From positions 287,842 through 351,841 of the forward strand of contig DGNO01000006.1 of NCBI GenBank assembly GCA_002389665.1: a stretch of 64,000 bases of DNA. Direction: 5' to 3'. Position 1 is the stretch's first letter; each line of letters opens with the position of its first letter. Source of the stretch: Rhodobiaceae bacterium UBA4490. Its GTDB lineage: Bacteria > Pseudomonadota > Alphaproteobacteria > Parvibaculales > Parvibaculaceae. The translations under genes and the position numbers were made by a program. Of the stretch, positions 53,404 through 60,788 are shown piece after piece. The notes below the pieces were generated by a model, which saw only the letters and a program-made list of their open reading frames with translations, did no database searches and was not told where the DNA came from.

Positions 53404-53446
53404 CGCGGGCGCTTACTGCGGCTGTCGTCGATAGCTATTTGGGAAA

Positions 53447-53523
<77 letters not shown>

Positions 53524-53780
53524 CGCGTCCCGCCAGGGCGGGAGGGGGTCCGGCAGGCGCGGGGCACCTTGTGGACGCGGCGCACCATAACCGAAGGGCG
53601 CGGGGCTGGCAATCGGGGATGAGTTGCCGGCGGCGCGCCGTTTCTGGGCGAATCACCTTCCCCGTTCCGGCGGGCGGGCCTCCCGAAACCCGCAGAAAAG
53701 AGGGCTTCTATCAATTCCTTGCCAAGGGGGATTAACGGACGGGTCTTGGGGCGTTATACCTATGTCCCGAGGGAGTTCTG
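53524..53780. other. Intergenic region upstream of tRNA-Arg
   Basis: About 255 bases holding the tRNA promoter on the minus strand and the leader of the PAS_5 gene on the plus strand. I see no further gene or strong secondary structure. Confidence 0.4.
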
Positions 53781-54329
53781 ATGGTTCAGGCGTTGCAGCT
53801 CAAACCGCTCGAATTGTATGTCGATCCGGTGGCCAAGCCGGTCGATGCACGCCTTGGCGCGCTCATGACCTATTGGCGCGGCAAGCGTCAGGGCACGGCT
53901 GCCCTGCCTACGAGAGGCGACATCCGCCCCGGCGAGCTCATTTCCCATCTGCCCTCGCTCATCATGCTCGATGTGGAAGAGACGGCGGAAAAGACACCGG
54001 ATTTTTCCGTGCGCCTTTCCGGCACCGCGCTCGATGATCTCTTCGGCGGCAATTATATGGGCCGCAAGCTGGAAGAGATTTTGCCTGCGAAGCGCGCCTG
54101 GCTTGCCCGCGCCGCGCTCGGCCTCGTGGTGGAACATCGCCGCCCCATGCGCTTTTTCGGGCGGCTGGAATTTCCCTCCGAGCCCGGCAGCAAGATCATG
54201 ATCGAGGCGCTTGCCCTGCCGCTCAGCCGGCCGGATGGGCAGGTGCATATGATCCTCGGCGAGATCGTGCAATTGCGCGCCGCCGCCATTGCCTCTTTCC
54301 CCGAGCTTTGCCGTCCCGCGGCCGACTGA
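53781..54329 (+). CDS. PAS_5-type (PF07310) protein, second copy
   Basis: 182 residues, cytoplasmic. It shares the family plan with the protein at 40885: LGALMTYWRGKRQGTAALPT, RGDIRPGELISHLPSLIMLD, then FSVRLSGTALDDLFGGNYMG and LEFPSEPGSKIMIEALALPL. These match the conserved 'YW..kr....P.R.di.P' opening of alphaproteobacterial PAS_5 proteins. No output domain. The ATG at 53781 has GAGGGAG 8 bases upstream. The role is unknown; redundancy in genomes of this class is normal. Confidence 0.8.
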   Translation: MVQALQLKPLELYVDPVAKPVDARLGALMTYWRGKRQGTAALPTRGDIRPGELISHLPSLIMLDVEETAEKTPDFSVRLSGTALDDLFGGNYMGRKLEEILPAKRAWLARAALGLVVEHRRPMRFFGRLEFPSEPGSKIMIEALALPLSRPDGQVHMILGEIVQLRAAAIASFPELCRPAAD

Positions 54330-54344
54330 GCCTGCGCGTTCTGC

Positions 54345-55427
54345 TTAGAACCCGTCCCGTTTGATCTCAACGCCTTCCTTGGCGAGCATTTCATGCAGCC
54401 GCTCAAAGTCGGGCGCGGTTTCGGGAAAGCAGATGCCTGCGGGCAGGGGCTCCTTGCCGCCAAGGCCGAGCACCCGTTCAAGCTGCAGCAAAACCCCGAG
54501 CGCGGTCAGATGTACCTGGCCTTGAGGATCGAGCAGGCCGAGGCGCCGTTTCGCCGGCTTGCCGTCCTTGCCGGTCCCTTCCGCTTCGATCACCACTTCA
54601 TGGCGCGCGCCGGGGCCGGGATTGTGCACGAGGCTGCGCCGCGTTTCGCGCGGGATCAGTTTCCAGATGCGCGAGCGCAGCAAAAACATCGACAGGAAAT
54701 TGTTGATGGGGCTGTCGACGGCAAGGCGCACGGTGGCGGAGGCCGCGCCGCTTGCCAGCGGCAGCGTCAGCACATCGGGCATGTTGACCCTATAGGCTTT
54801 GGCCTTTTTGCCGCTCGGAAAGCGCAGCTTGCGGGGATCGGTCATCGGCAGCACTTCCTGCCAGGCCTGCCCGAGGCGCTGAATGAAGGGCGCATCGATC
54901 CCGTCAACGGCGGTGGCCGAATCCGGCCCGCCCCGGTCCTTGCCGTAAAAGAGGATCGACATGTCGAGACGGGTGACGGTGTCCATATCCGCCGTAGCTT
55001 CCCGCGCCAGCATGGCCGGAATGCCCGCCATCCAGTTGCTGGAAAAGAGCACAGGCTTTTTGGGCGCGCGCTGCGCAGTGAAAATCATGGCGCGCATGAG
55101 CTCGTCCCCCGCCCGCGCGATTTCGATGAGGCCTGCGCCATTTGAAATCGCATACTCAAGCAGCCGGTTGGAACTGTCATGAACGGCGGCGATGACGGCG
55201 CTGGGCGCCTCCTGCCCCGCAAGAAGCGGCTGCTTGCCCGAAATGTCGAGTGCCACGGGTGCCGCATTGCCAAGCTCTTCGGCGAGGGCACGGCCTTTTT
55301 CCGGGTGCCGCCCGCCGAGCAGGATGCGGATGCCCGGGTGATAGGCGCGGACCAGCCGCGCAATGTCGCTGCCCACCACGCCGTAGCCGCCGGCAATCAG
55401 GACTGAAGGTGAAAGATTTTCCGGCAT
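54345..55427 (-). CDS. Saccharopine-dehydrogenase-like NAD(P) oxidoreductase
   Basis: 360 residues. Rossmann start VLIAGGYGVVGSDIARLVRA with the GxGxxG-type loop and RILLGGRHPEKGRALAEEL after it, typical of the saccharopine dehydrogenase NADP domain and its trans-acting enoyl-reductase relatives. The remainder (~130-360) is a substrate domain with PVLFSSNWMAGIPAMLAREA. It is not a lysine-pathway enzyme by context. The gene starts 139 bases from, and divergent to, a TetR regulator across two perfect palindromes, so it is almost certainly the regulator's target. Confidence 0.82.
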   Translation of the reverse strand: MPENLSPSVLIAGGYGVVGSDIARLVRAYHPGIRILLGGRHPEKGRALAEELGNAAPVALDISGKQPLLAGQEAPSAVIAAVHDSSNRLLEYAISNGAGLIEIARAGDELMRAMIFTAQRAPKKPVLFSSNWMAGIPAMLAREATADMDTVTRLDMSILFYGKDRGGPDSATAVDGIDAPFIQRLGQAWQEVLPMTDPRKLRFPSGKKAKAYRVNMPDVLTLPLASGAASATVRLAVDSPINNFLSMFLLRSRIWKLIPRETRRSLVHNPGPGARHEVVIEAEGTGKDGKPAKRRLGLLDPQGQVHLTALGVLLQLERVLGLGGKEPLPAGICFPETAPDFERLHEMLAKEGVEIKRDGF

Positions 55428-55459
55428 GAGGCTCCTCCCTCGGAAAAAATGCTGTAAGG

Positions 55460-55472
55460 TGGTCAGTGACCA
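55460..55472. promoter_or_regulatory. TetR-type operator A
   Basis: TGGTCAGTGACCA, a perfect 13-base palindrome (TGGTCA-G-TGACCA) between the divergent oxidoreductase and TetR genes. Its centre is 28 bases from that of operator B. Confidence 0.7.
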
Positions 55473-55486
55473 GTCTTGGCATAATA

Positions 55487-55501
55487 TTGGTCATTGACCA
55501 A
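55487..55501. promoter_or_regulatory. TetR-type operator B
   Basis: TTGGTCATTGACCAA, a perfect 15-base palindrome containing the same GGTCA half-site as operator A. The pair would place two repressor dimers on the same region of the divergent promoter. Confidence 0.75.
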
Positions 55502-55566
55502 TAAATTACAAGGGCGGGTTTCATGCGCGCGGGCCGAAAGGCCTGCGTGCAGGCAAAGAGGTGAAG

Positions 55567-56202
55567 ATGGCGGAACGAAAAAGCGTGGAAAGCCCTGCCC
55601 CGCGCATGAAGCAAGGGATCACGCGCCAGCAAAAACGGGCGGAAACGGAAGCGCGCATTCTCGATGCCGCTCATCTGCTCCTGAAGGAAGACCGGCTGGC
55701 GGCGTTCTCATTGCGCGGGCTTGCCGCCCGGCTCGATATGCGCCTCAGCCATTTGCAGCACTATTACCCGCATGCCTCGGACCTTCTGGCGCGGCTTTTC
55801 GAGCGTTTTATCGAGCATGATTCCGGCGTCTTTCTGCAGCATTTCGAGGAAGCCTCCGGCCCGCCGGAGCAGAAACTGCAAAAGGCGCTCGCCCGGCTTC
55901 TGGAAGATGAGGCCTATCTCGATAGCTGCGATCTCTTCATGTCGGAAATGGCAGCTTTGGCGCGCGAGGATGAACGGATCGCCCGTTCGCTGGAGCGCTA
56001 CTATGCCCAGTACCGCAAAGGCGCAGCGGATCTGCTCGCCCGGCTCAATGCCGATCTGCCGCCGAAAAAACGGTCCGAGCGGGCCGCCCTTGTCGTCTCG
56101 CTCATCGAAGGAGCCCTTCATTTGCGCCATCCCCTGGCCGACGGCGGCGGGCTCACTGCCAAGACGCTGGCCGGGGCCATTTGCGCGCTCGCCCGCATGT
56201 AA
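55567..56202 (+). CDS. TetR/AcrR-family transcriptional regulator
   Basis: 211 residues. The N-terminal HTH (~18-64) is ARILDAAHLLLKEDRLAAFS then LRGLAARLDMRLSHLQHYYP, with the typical LxxYxx recognition helix. The ligand-binding domain is all helical (~70-211). AGAGGTGAAG precedes the ATG at 55567; a GTG two codons upstream is less likely. Two palindromes with GGTCA half-sites sit between it and the divergent oxidoreductase, probably its binding sites. The inducer is unknown. Confidence 0.88.
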   Translation: MAERKSVESPAPRMKQGITRQQKRAETEARILDAAHLLLKEDRLAAFSLRGLAARLDMRLSHLQHYYPHASDLLARLFERFIEHDSGVFLQHFEEASGPPEQKLQKALARLLEDEAYLDSCDLFMSEMAALAREDERIARSLERYYAQYRKGAADLLARLNADLPPKKRSERAALVVSLIEGALHLRHPLADGGGLTAKTLAGAICALARM

Positions 56203-56267
56203 GCCTCTTTTAACTCCTTACTGCCGCTGCGTCTTTTTCTGCCTGAAAATTTTCTCCAGATTCATAT

Positions 56268-56287
56268 TGATAGGCATTCTCATTTTC
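56268..56287. promoter_or_regulatory. Iron-type operator (RirA/Fur-like) upstream of the TonB receptor
   Basis: Contains TGA-N9-TCA exactly (TGATAGGCATTCTCA), the iron-responsive operator of RirA, and the overlapping 19-mer matches the Fur consensus at 13 of 19 positions. Located 39 bases before the receptor start. Confidence 0.45.
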
Positions 56288-56325
56288 AATAAGGTCCGGC
56301 AACTTTAACGGGCCGATTTGAGGGG

Positions 56326-58419
56326 ATGCAAATGGTCGATTTTACGAGTAAATCCAACACGGCTTTGGTCGCAAACCGCGCCGGTCTGTGGGCTGCGCCC
56401 GCCGCGCTTGCGCTGTCGCTTGCTGCGCTGCCGGCTTTTGCGGGGCAAGAAAATGCGGGCGAGATCGTCGTCACCGCCACCCGCGCGGCGACGCCGGTTT
56501 CCGAGCTCACCCGCTCCGTCACGGTGGTGGATGAGGAAACGGTCGAGCGGGAAGCCAAGATCAACCGCAATCTCGGCGATATTCTCTCCAACACGACGCC
56601 GGGCTTTGCGACCTCTTCCGAGGCATTGTCCAATTTCGGCCAGACCCTGCGCGGGCGCGATTTTCTGACCCTGATCGACGGGGTACCGCAATCGACGCCG
56701 CTGCGCGGCGGCAGCCGGGACCTCAACACGATCGATCCGGATGCCATCGAGCGCATTGAAATCGTGCGCGGCGGCACCGCCGCTTACGGTTTCGGCGCGA
56801 CGGGCGGCCTTGTGAACATCATCACGAAGCGGCCCGAAGACGGCGCGCTGAAAGCGAAGTCGGAAGTCGGCATCCGCTTTTCGACCGACCATCCGAGCGA
56901 TTCCATGCAGTATCAGACGACGCATTCGCTCTCGGGCCGTGAAGGGCAGGTCGACTTCCTGGCCGCCGGCACCTTCGTCAGCCGCAACAGCATCTTCGAT
57001 GGGGACGGCGACCGCATTCCCCCGGATTCGCTTGGCGTGCAGGGCGGCTATGCCGATACCGACGAATGGAACTTCCTCGGCAAGCTCGGCTTCGAGCCCG
57101 ATGCCAATCAGCGTTTCGAGCTGTCCGCGAATTATTTCGAGTTCCTGCAGGATACCGAATACACGTTCGGCCTCGGCAACCCGGCCGCGGGCATCAAGAC
57201 GCCCGCCGTCAAAGGCAGCCCGAATGTGGAAGAGCCGGGCACCGAAAACCTGATGATCAACGGCGAATATACCCATAGCGCCGTGCTCGGCTCCGAGCTC
57301 GCCGCGCAGGTTTATTACGGTGACATCACCTCCCGCTTCGGCAAATTCCCCGGTTTCGCGCAGACCGAAGTCCAGTCGGAAAAATGGGGCGGCCGGCTGA
57401 CCATGCAAACGCCGTTCAAAGTCGCAGATACGGATATGAAGCTGCTTTGGGGCGCCGACTATCTGCGCGATGAAACCGTGCAGGCAGGCATTGACGGGCC
57501 GACCATCGTGCCCGTCATGGAGCAGAACGCCATTGCCGGTTTCGCCGAGCTTGAAATTCCGGTCGGTGAATGGGGCCTCGTGCGCGGCGGTGTGCGCTAT
57601 GAAGACATCACTGTCGATATCGACAGCGTGACGAACCGGCCGGGCCGTTTCGTGCAGGGCGGGGAAATCTCGCTGCAGGAAGCGCTCTTCAATCTCAACG
57701 GTGTCGTTTATCTCTCCGAGCGCTCGGAGCTTTATGGCGGCTTCTCGCAGGGCTTCTCCGTTGCCGATCTCGGCCGCGTCATCCGCGACAGCACGACGAT
57801 CAACAATGCAAGCGAAGTTGCCTCCGAAGCCCAGCTCGTCGACAATTACGAACTCGGCCTGCGCACCGCCAATGATTGGGCGGACGGGTCGGTCGCCGTC
57901 TTCTTTTCCGAATCGGAAAAAGGCACGACCTATTCCACGACCAATTTGAACCTCGTTAAAGCGCCGGAAGAAATCTGGGGCATCGAAGCCGCGCTCAACG
58001 TGACGCCCGCCCCGCGCTGGAAGCTCGGCGGCACCGCCACCTGGATGGACGGTCATGTCGATCTCGACACCAACGGTTCTTACGAGGAAGACCTCGACAA
58101 TACCCGCATTCCGCCGCTGAAACTGACGGCCTATGTGGATTACGAGGTGACCGAGTGGTGGGATGCCCGCTTGCAGGCGCTTTATTCCGGTCACCGTGAA
58201 CCGTTCACCACGGGCGCCTACCGGGGCGACAGCGATGTTTACACGCTGGTCGACTTCTATAGCTCTTTCGATGTCGGCCCCGGCCGCCTTGAGCTCGGCG
58301 TGGATAACCTTTTCAACGAGGATTATTTCCCCGTGGTCAATTCCGCCTTCAATGTCGCCTATGCCTACAATAAAGGCCCCGGGCGCATGGCAAGCCTGAC
58401 CTACTCGATCGAATGGTAA
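56326..58419 (+). CDS. TonB-dependent outer-membrane receptor
   Basis: 697 residues. Signal peptide (~1-42, ending PAFAG). TonB box-like EIVVTATRAATPV is followed by a plug domain (~50-160; RGRDFLTLIDGVPQSTPLRG, IERIEIVRGGTAAYGFGATG, GGLVNIITK). The 22-strand barrel ends in the canonical MASLTYSIEW with terminal Trp. The plug and loops resemble ferric-siderophore receptors. The gene opens under an iron-type operator and is followed by a PepSY membrane protein, the usual companion of siderophore receptors. ATGs at 56326 and 56332 are both possible. Confidence 0.93.
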   Translation: MQMVDFTSKSNTALVANRAGLWAAPAALALSLAALPAFAGQENAGEIVVTATRAATPVSELTRSVTVVDEETVEREAKINRNLGDILSNTTPGFATSSEALSNFGQTLRGRDFLTLIDGVPQSTPLRGGSRDLNTIDPDAIERIEIVRGGTAAYGFGATGGLVNIITKRPEDGALKAKSEVGIRFSTDHPSDSMQYQTTHSLSGREGQVDFLAAGTFVSRNSIFDGDGDRIPPDSLGVQGGYADTDEWNFLGKLGFEPDANQRFELSANYFEFLQDTEYTFGLGNPAAGIKTPAVKGSPNVEEPGTENLMINGEYTHSAVLGSELAAQVYYGDITSRFGKFPGFAQTEVQSEKWGGRLTMQTPFKVADTDMKLLWGADYLRDETVQAGIDGPTIVPVMEQNAIAGFAELEIPVGEWGLVRGGVRYEDITVDIDSVTNRPGRFVQGGEISLQEALFNLNGVVYLSERSELYGGFSQGFSVADLGRVIRDSTTINNASEVASEAQLVDNYELGLRTANDWADGSVAVFFSESEKGTTYSTTNLNLVKAPEEIWGIEAALNVTPAPRWKLGGTATWMDGHVDLDTNGSYEEDLDNTRIPPLKLTAYVDYEVTEWWDARLQALYSGHREPFTTGAYRGDSDVYTLVDFYSSFDVGPGRLELGVDNLFNEDYFPVVNSAFNVAYAYNKGPGRMASLTYSIEW

Positions 58420-58444
58420 GTTCCTCGCAGGAACAGGCCTGACC

Positions 58445-58484
58445 GGGAGCCGGCCTTCTTTCAAAGAAGCGCCGGCTCCCTTTT
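58445..58484 (+). terminator. Strong hairpin between the TonB receptor and PepSY genes
   Basis: GGGAGCCGGC paired to GCCGGCTCCC (10 bp) enclosing a second stem CTTCTT / AAGAAG, followed by TTTT. It ends 18 bases before the PepSY start, so it may act as an intra-operon attenuator that lowers downstream expression. Confidence 0.8.
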
Positions 58485-58502
58485 GTCTTTCGGAGAAAAG
58501 CT

Positions 58503-59576
58503 GTGCGCGCGTTTCTGGCAAAACTGCATCACTGGACCGGCATTACGGCGGGCCTCGTTCTTTTCGTTCTGGCGCTGAGCGGCAGCATTCTGGTTTTCGA
58601 CGACGAGATCGACCGCGCGCTCAACCCGCATCTTTTCGCAGTGGAAGAAGGCGCGCCAAGCGATCTCGATGCAGGCCTTGCGGCGCTGAAAGAAACGCAG
58701 CCGGGTTTCCCGCTCGCCTTTATCCGCTTGCCTCGAACGCCCCGCCATCCGGTGGAATTCTGGTCGTCCGACGAGCCGCACCGCATTGCTTATGTCGATG
58801 CGGGCGCAGGTAAACTGCTCGGGATACGCGGCGAGAAAGATGGGTTCATAGGCTTTCTCAAAGATCTCCATATCCACCTTCTCATGGGCGAGAACGGACA
58901 TACGGTAAACGGCATTGTCGGCATCGTGGTGCTTTTCCTGCTCGTCAGCGGCGCCGTGCTGGCCTGGCGCAAGGGACGGTTTGTCCGCATCTTCAAGCCG
59001 CGTTTGCGCGGCGCGCCGCTTGCCGCCTCCGCTTTCGATCTTCACCGGTTCACCGGCACAGTAGGCTGGGCGCTGCTTTTCATCAGTGCTCTGACGGGTG
59101 TGATGCTGGTCTTTTACCGCGTCACGGCTTACGCGCTGCTTTTGACGCTGGGCGGCACGCCGCCTTCTCAGCCGCCCGCCATCGAGCAGGTGGAGGGCGC
59201 GCCCGTTCTCAGCCTTGAAGAGATAAAGAAAATTGCCGCGCGGGAAATGCCCGGGGCGGTGCCCACCTGGATCCGGCTCCCTGCGGATGAAAAATCTGCC
59301 GTCGTCGTGCGCTACCGCCATGAAGATGACCCGCACCCCAATGGCACGACCTACGGCGCTTTTCACCCGCAAACGGGCACGCTCGTTTCTTCTTACGCCT
59401 GGGAAGGCAAGGGCACGGGCATGTGGCTTTCGGACCTGAAATACCCCATCCATATCGGAGATTTCTGGGGGCTTGCGGGACCTGTCATCGTGCTGGCGAC
59501 GGGCATCGTTCCCCTCATCCTTATGGGAAGCGGGACGTATCTCTTTTTCCGCCGGCGCGGCTTTTTCAGAAAATAG
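58503..59576 (+). CDS. PepSY-associated membrane protein (iron-uptake reductase-like)
   Basis: 357 residues. A signature first helix HHWTGITAGLVLFVLALSGS with conserved His, a PepSY-type periplasmic segment, a second His-rich helix pair (LHIHLLMGENGHTVNGIVGI and LHRFTGTVGWALLFISALTG), then a second periplasmic part (~220-320) and a C-terminal helix (~325-345). The paired histidines on helices suggest haem, as in the flavin-independent siderophore reductases of the FoxB/FsrB-like family, which reduce ferri-siderophores in the inner membrane. The start is GTG with GGAG upstream. It is transcribed from the receptor, beyond a strong hairpin. Confidence 0.87.
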   Translation: MRAFLAKLHHWTGITAGLVLFVLALSGSILVFDDEIDRALNPHLFAVEEGAPSDLDAGLAALKETQPGFPLAFIRLPRTPRHPVEFWSSDEPHRIAYVDAGAGKLLGIRGEKDGFIGFLKDLHIHLLMGENGHTVNGIVGIVVLFLLVSGAVLAWRKGRFVRIFKPRLRGAPLAASAFDLHRFTGTVGWALLFISALTGVMLVFYRVTAYALLLTLGGTPPSQPPAIEQVEGAPVLSLEEIKKIAAREMPGAVPTWIRLPADEKSAVVVRYRHEDDPHPNGTTYGAFHPQTGTLVSSYAWEGKGTGMWLSDLKYPIHIGDFWGLAGPVIVLATGIVPLILMGSGTYLFFRRRGFFRK

Positions 59577-59578
59577 GT

Positions 59579-60583
59579 TTAACTGCGCGAAGACGTGAGC
59601 TGCAGGAAGACGTCTTCAAGATCGGCTTCTTCGGTCGACACATCGGCAACCTGCACACCGGCATTGCCGATTTGGGCCAGGATCTCGCCTGCCTTCATCT
59701 CCGCCGGATTGTAGCGCACCGCCAGGCGGCCATCCTCGCGCAGCTCTGCTTTGAGGGCCGCAAGCGGCGCAGGCAGAGCGCTCAAGGGTGTGTCGGGCTC
59801 GATGATCAGCCGCTTTTCTTCGATGCGCGAAAGCAGTTTGCCCGTCGGCTCGCAGGCCACGACTTCACCGTGATTGATGATGGCGATCTCGTCGCAAAGC
59901 GACTGGGCCTCTTCAAGATAATGTGTGGTGAGCACGATGGTCGTGCCGTTGGCATGCAGTTCGAGCACATAATCCCAAAGCTGTTTGCGCAGTTCGATAT
60001 CGACGCCTGCCGTCGGCTCGTCCAGCACCAGAATGGGCGGGTTATGCACCATGGCTTTGGCAACGAGGAGACGGCGGCGCATGCCCCCTGAAAGCGTGCG
60101 CGCATAAGCGTCCGCCTTGTCGGCAAGGCCCATCGCGCCCAGAATTTCCATGGTCCGCCGCTCCGGCCGCGGCACGCCGTAAAGCCCGGCCTGCAGCTCC
60201 AGCGCCTCGGCGGGTGTGAAGAACGGGTCGATATGCAGTTCCTGCGGCACGACGCCGATGGCCGCACGCGCCTGGCGCGGATTGACGTCGATATCGAAGC
60301 CCCAAAGAGAGACATTGCCGGAGGTTTTCATCACCAGCCCGGCCAGAATATTGATGAAGGTGGATTTGCCTGCCCCATTGGGCCCCAGAAGGCCGAAAAT
60401 CGAGCCGCGCGGAATGGCAAGATCGATGCCTTTCAGCGCTTCCTTGGCGGGCTGCCCGCCCGAGGCGCGGTAAACCTTTCGCAGGCCCCTGGCTTCAATG
60501 GCATTGAATTGAGCAGCGTTCGCGCCGGGCTCTGCGGGCACCGGCGTTTCAATCTCGGCATCATGCGCAACATGCGAAGCCAT
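59579..60583 (-). CDS. ABC transporter ATP-binding protein (DrrA/NodI-like)
   Basis: 334 residues. Walker A is GLLGPNGAGKSTFINILAGL, the Q-loop VVPQELHID, the signature AYARTLSGGMRRRL, Walker B ILVLDEPTAGVD and the H-loop VLTTHYLEEAQSL. About 90 residues follow the ATPase core (TPLSALPAPLAALKAELRED) and resemble the C-terminal domain of DrrA-type exporters. No ABC-2 permease is adjacent: downstream is the convergent PepSY gene. The start MASHVAHDAEIE at 60583 has GGGAGGGA upstream; polA lies divergent. An orphan that must pair with a permease elsewhere, or with one lost. Confidence 0.9.
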   Translation of the reverse strand: MASHVAHDAEIETPVPAEPGANAAQFNAIEARGLRKVYRASGGQPAKEALKGIDLAIPRGSIFGLLGPNGAGKSTFINILAGLVMKTSGNVSLWGFDIDVNPRQARAAIGVVPQELHIDPFFTPAEALELQAGLYGVPRPERRTMEILGAMGLADKADAYARTLSGGMRRRLLVAKAMVHNPPILVLDEPTAGVDIELRKQLWDYVLELHANGTTIVLTTHYLEEAQSLCDEIAIINHGEVVACEPTGKLLSRIEEKRLIIEPDTPLSALPAPLAALKAELREDGRLAVRYNPAEMKAGEILAQIGNAGVQVADVSTEEADLEDVFLQLTSSRS

Positions 60584-60788
60584 GCAGTCCCTCCCGGCGG
60601 CGTTGATGGTCTTGAGAGGCAGGATCTTACATGGCTCTCTATCACCGGCCCCATATGGGGTCAATTGCGCCGCCTGACAACTGCCGGGCAAAAAAGGAAT
60701 TGCAGCCTTTCCCAAGCCCCGTGGAAGGTGCCATTATGCGCGCCTATCGGCGGAACTTCAGCGCGCAGGCAGGGAAAAACCGGCACTC

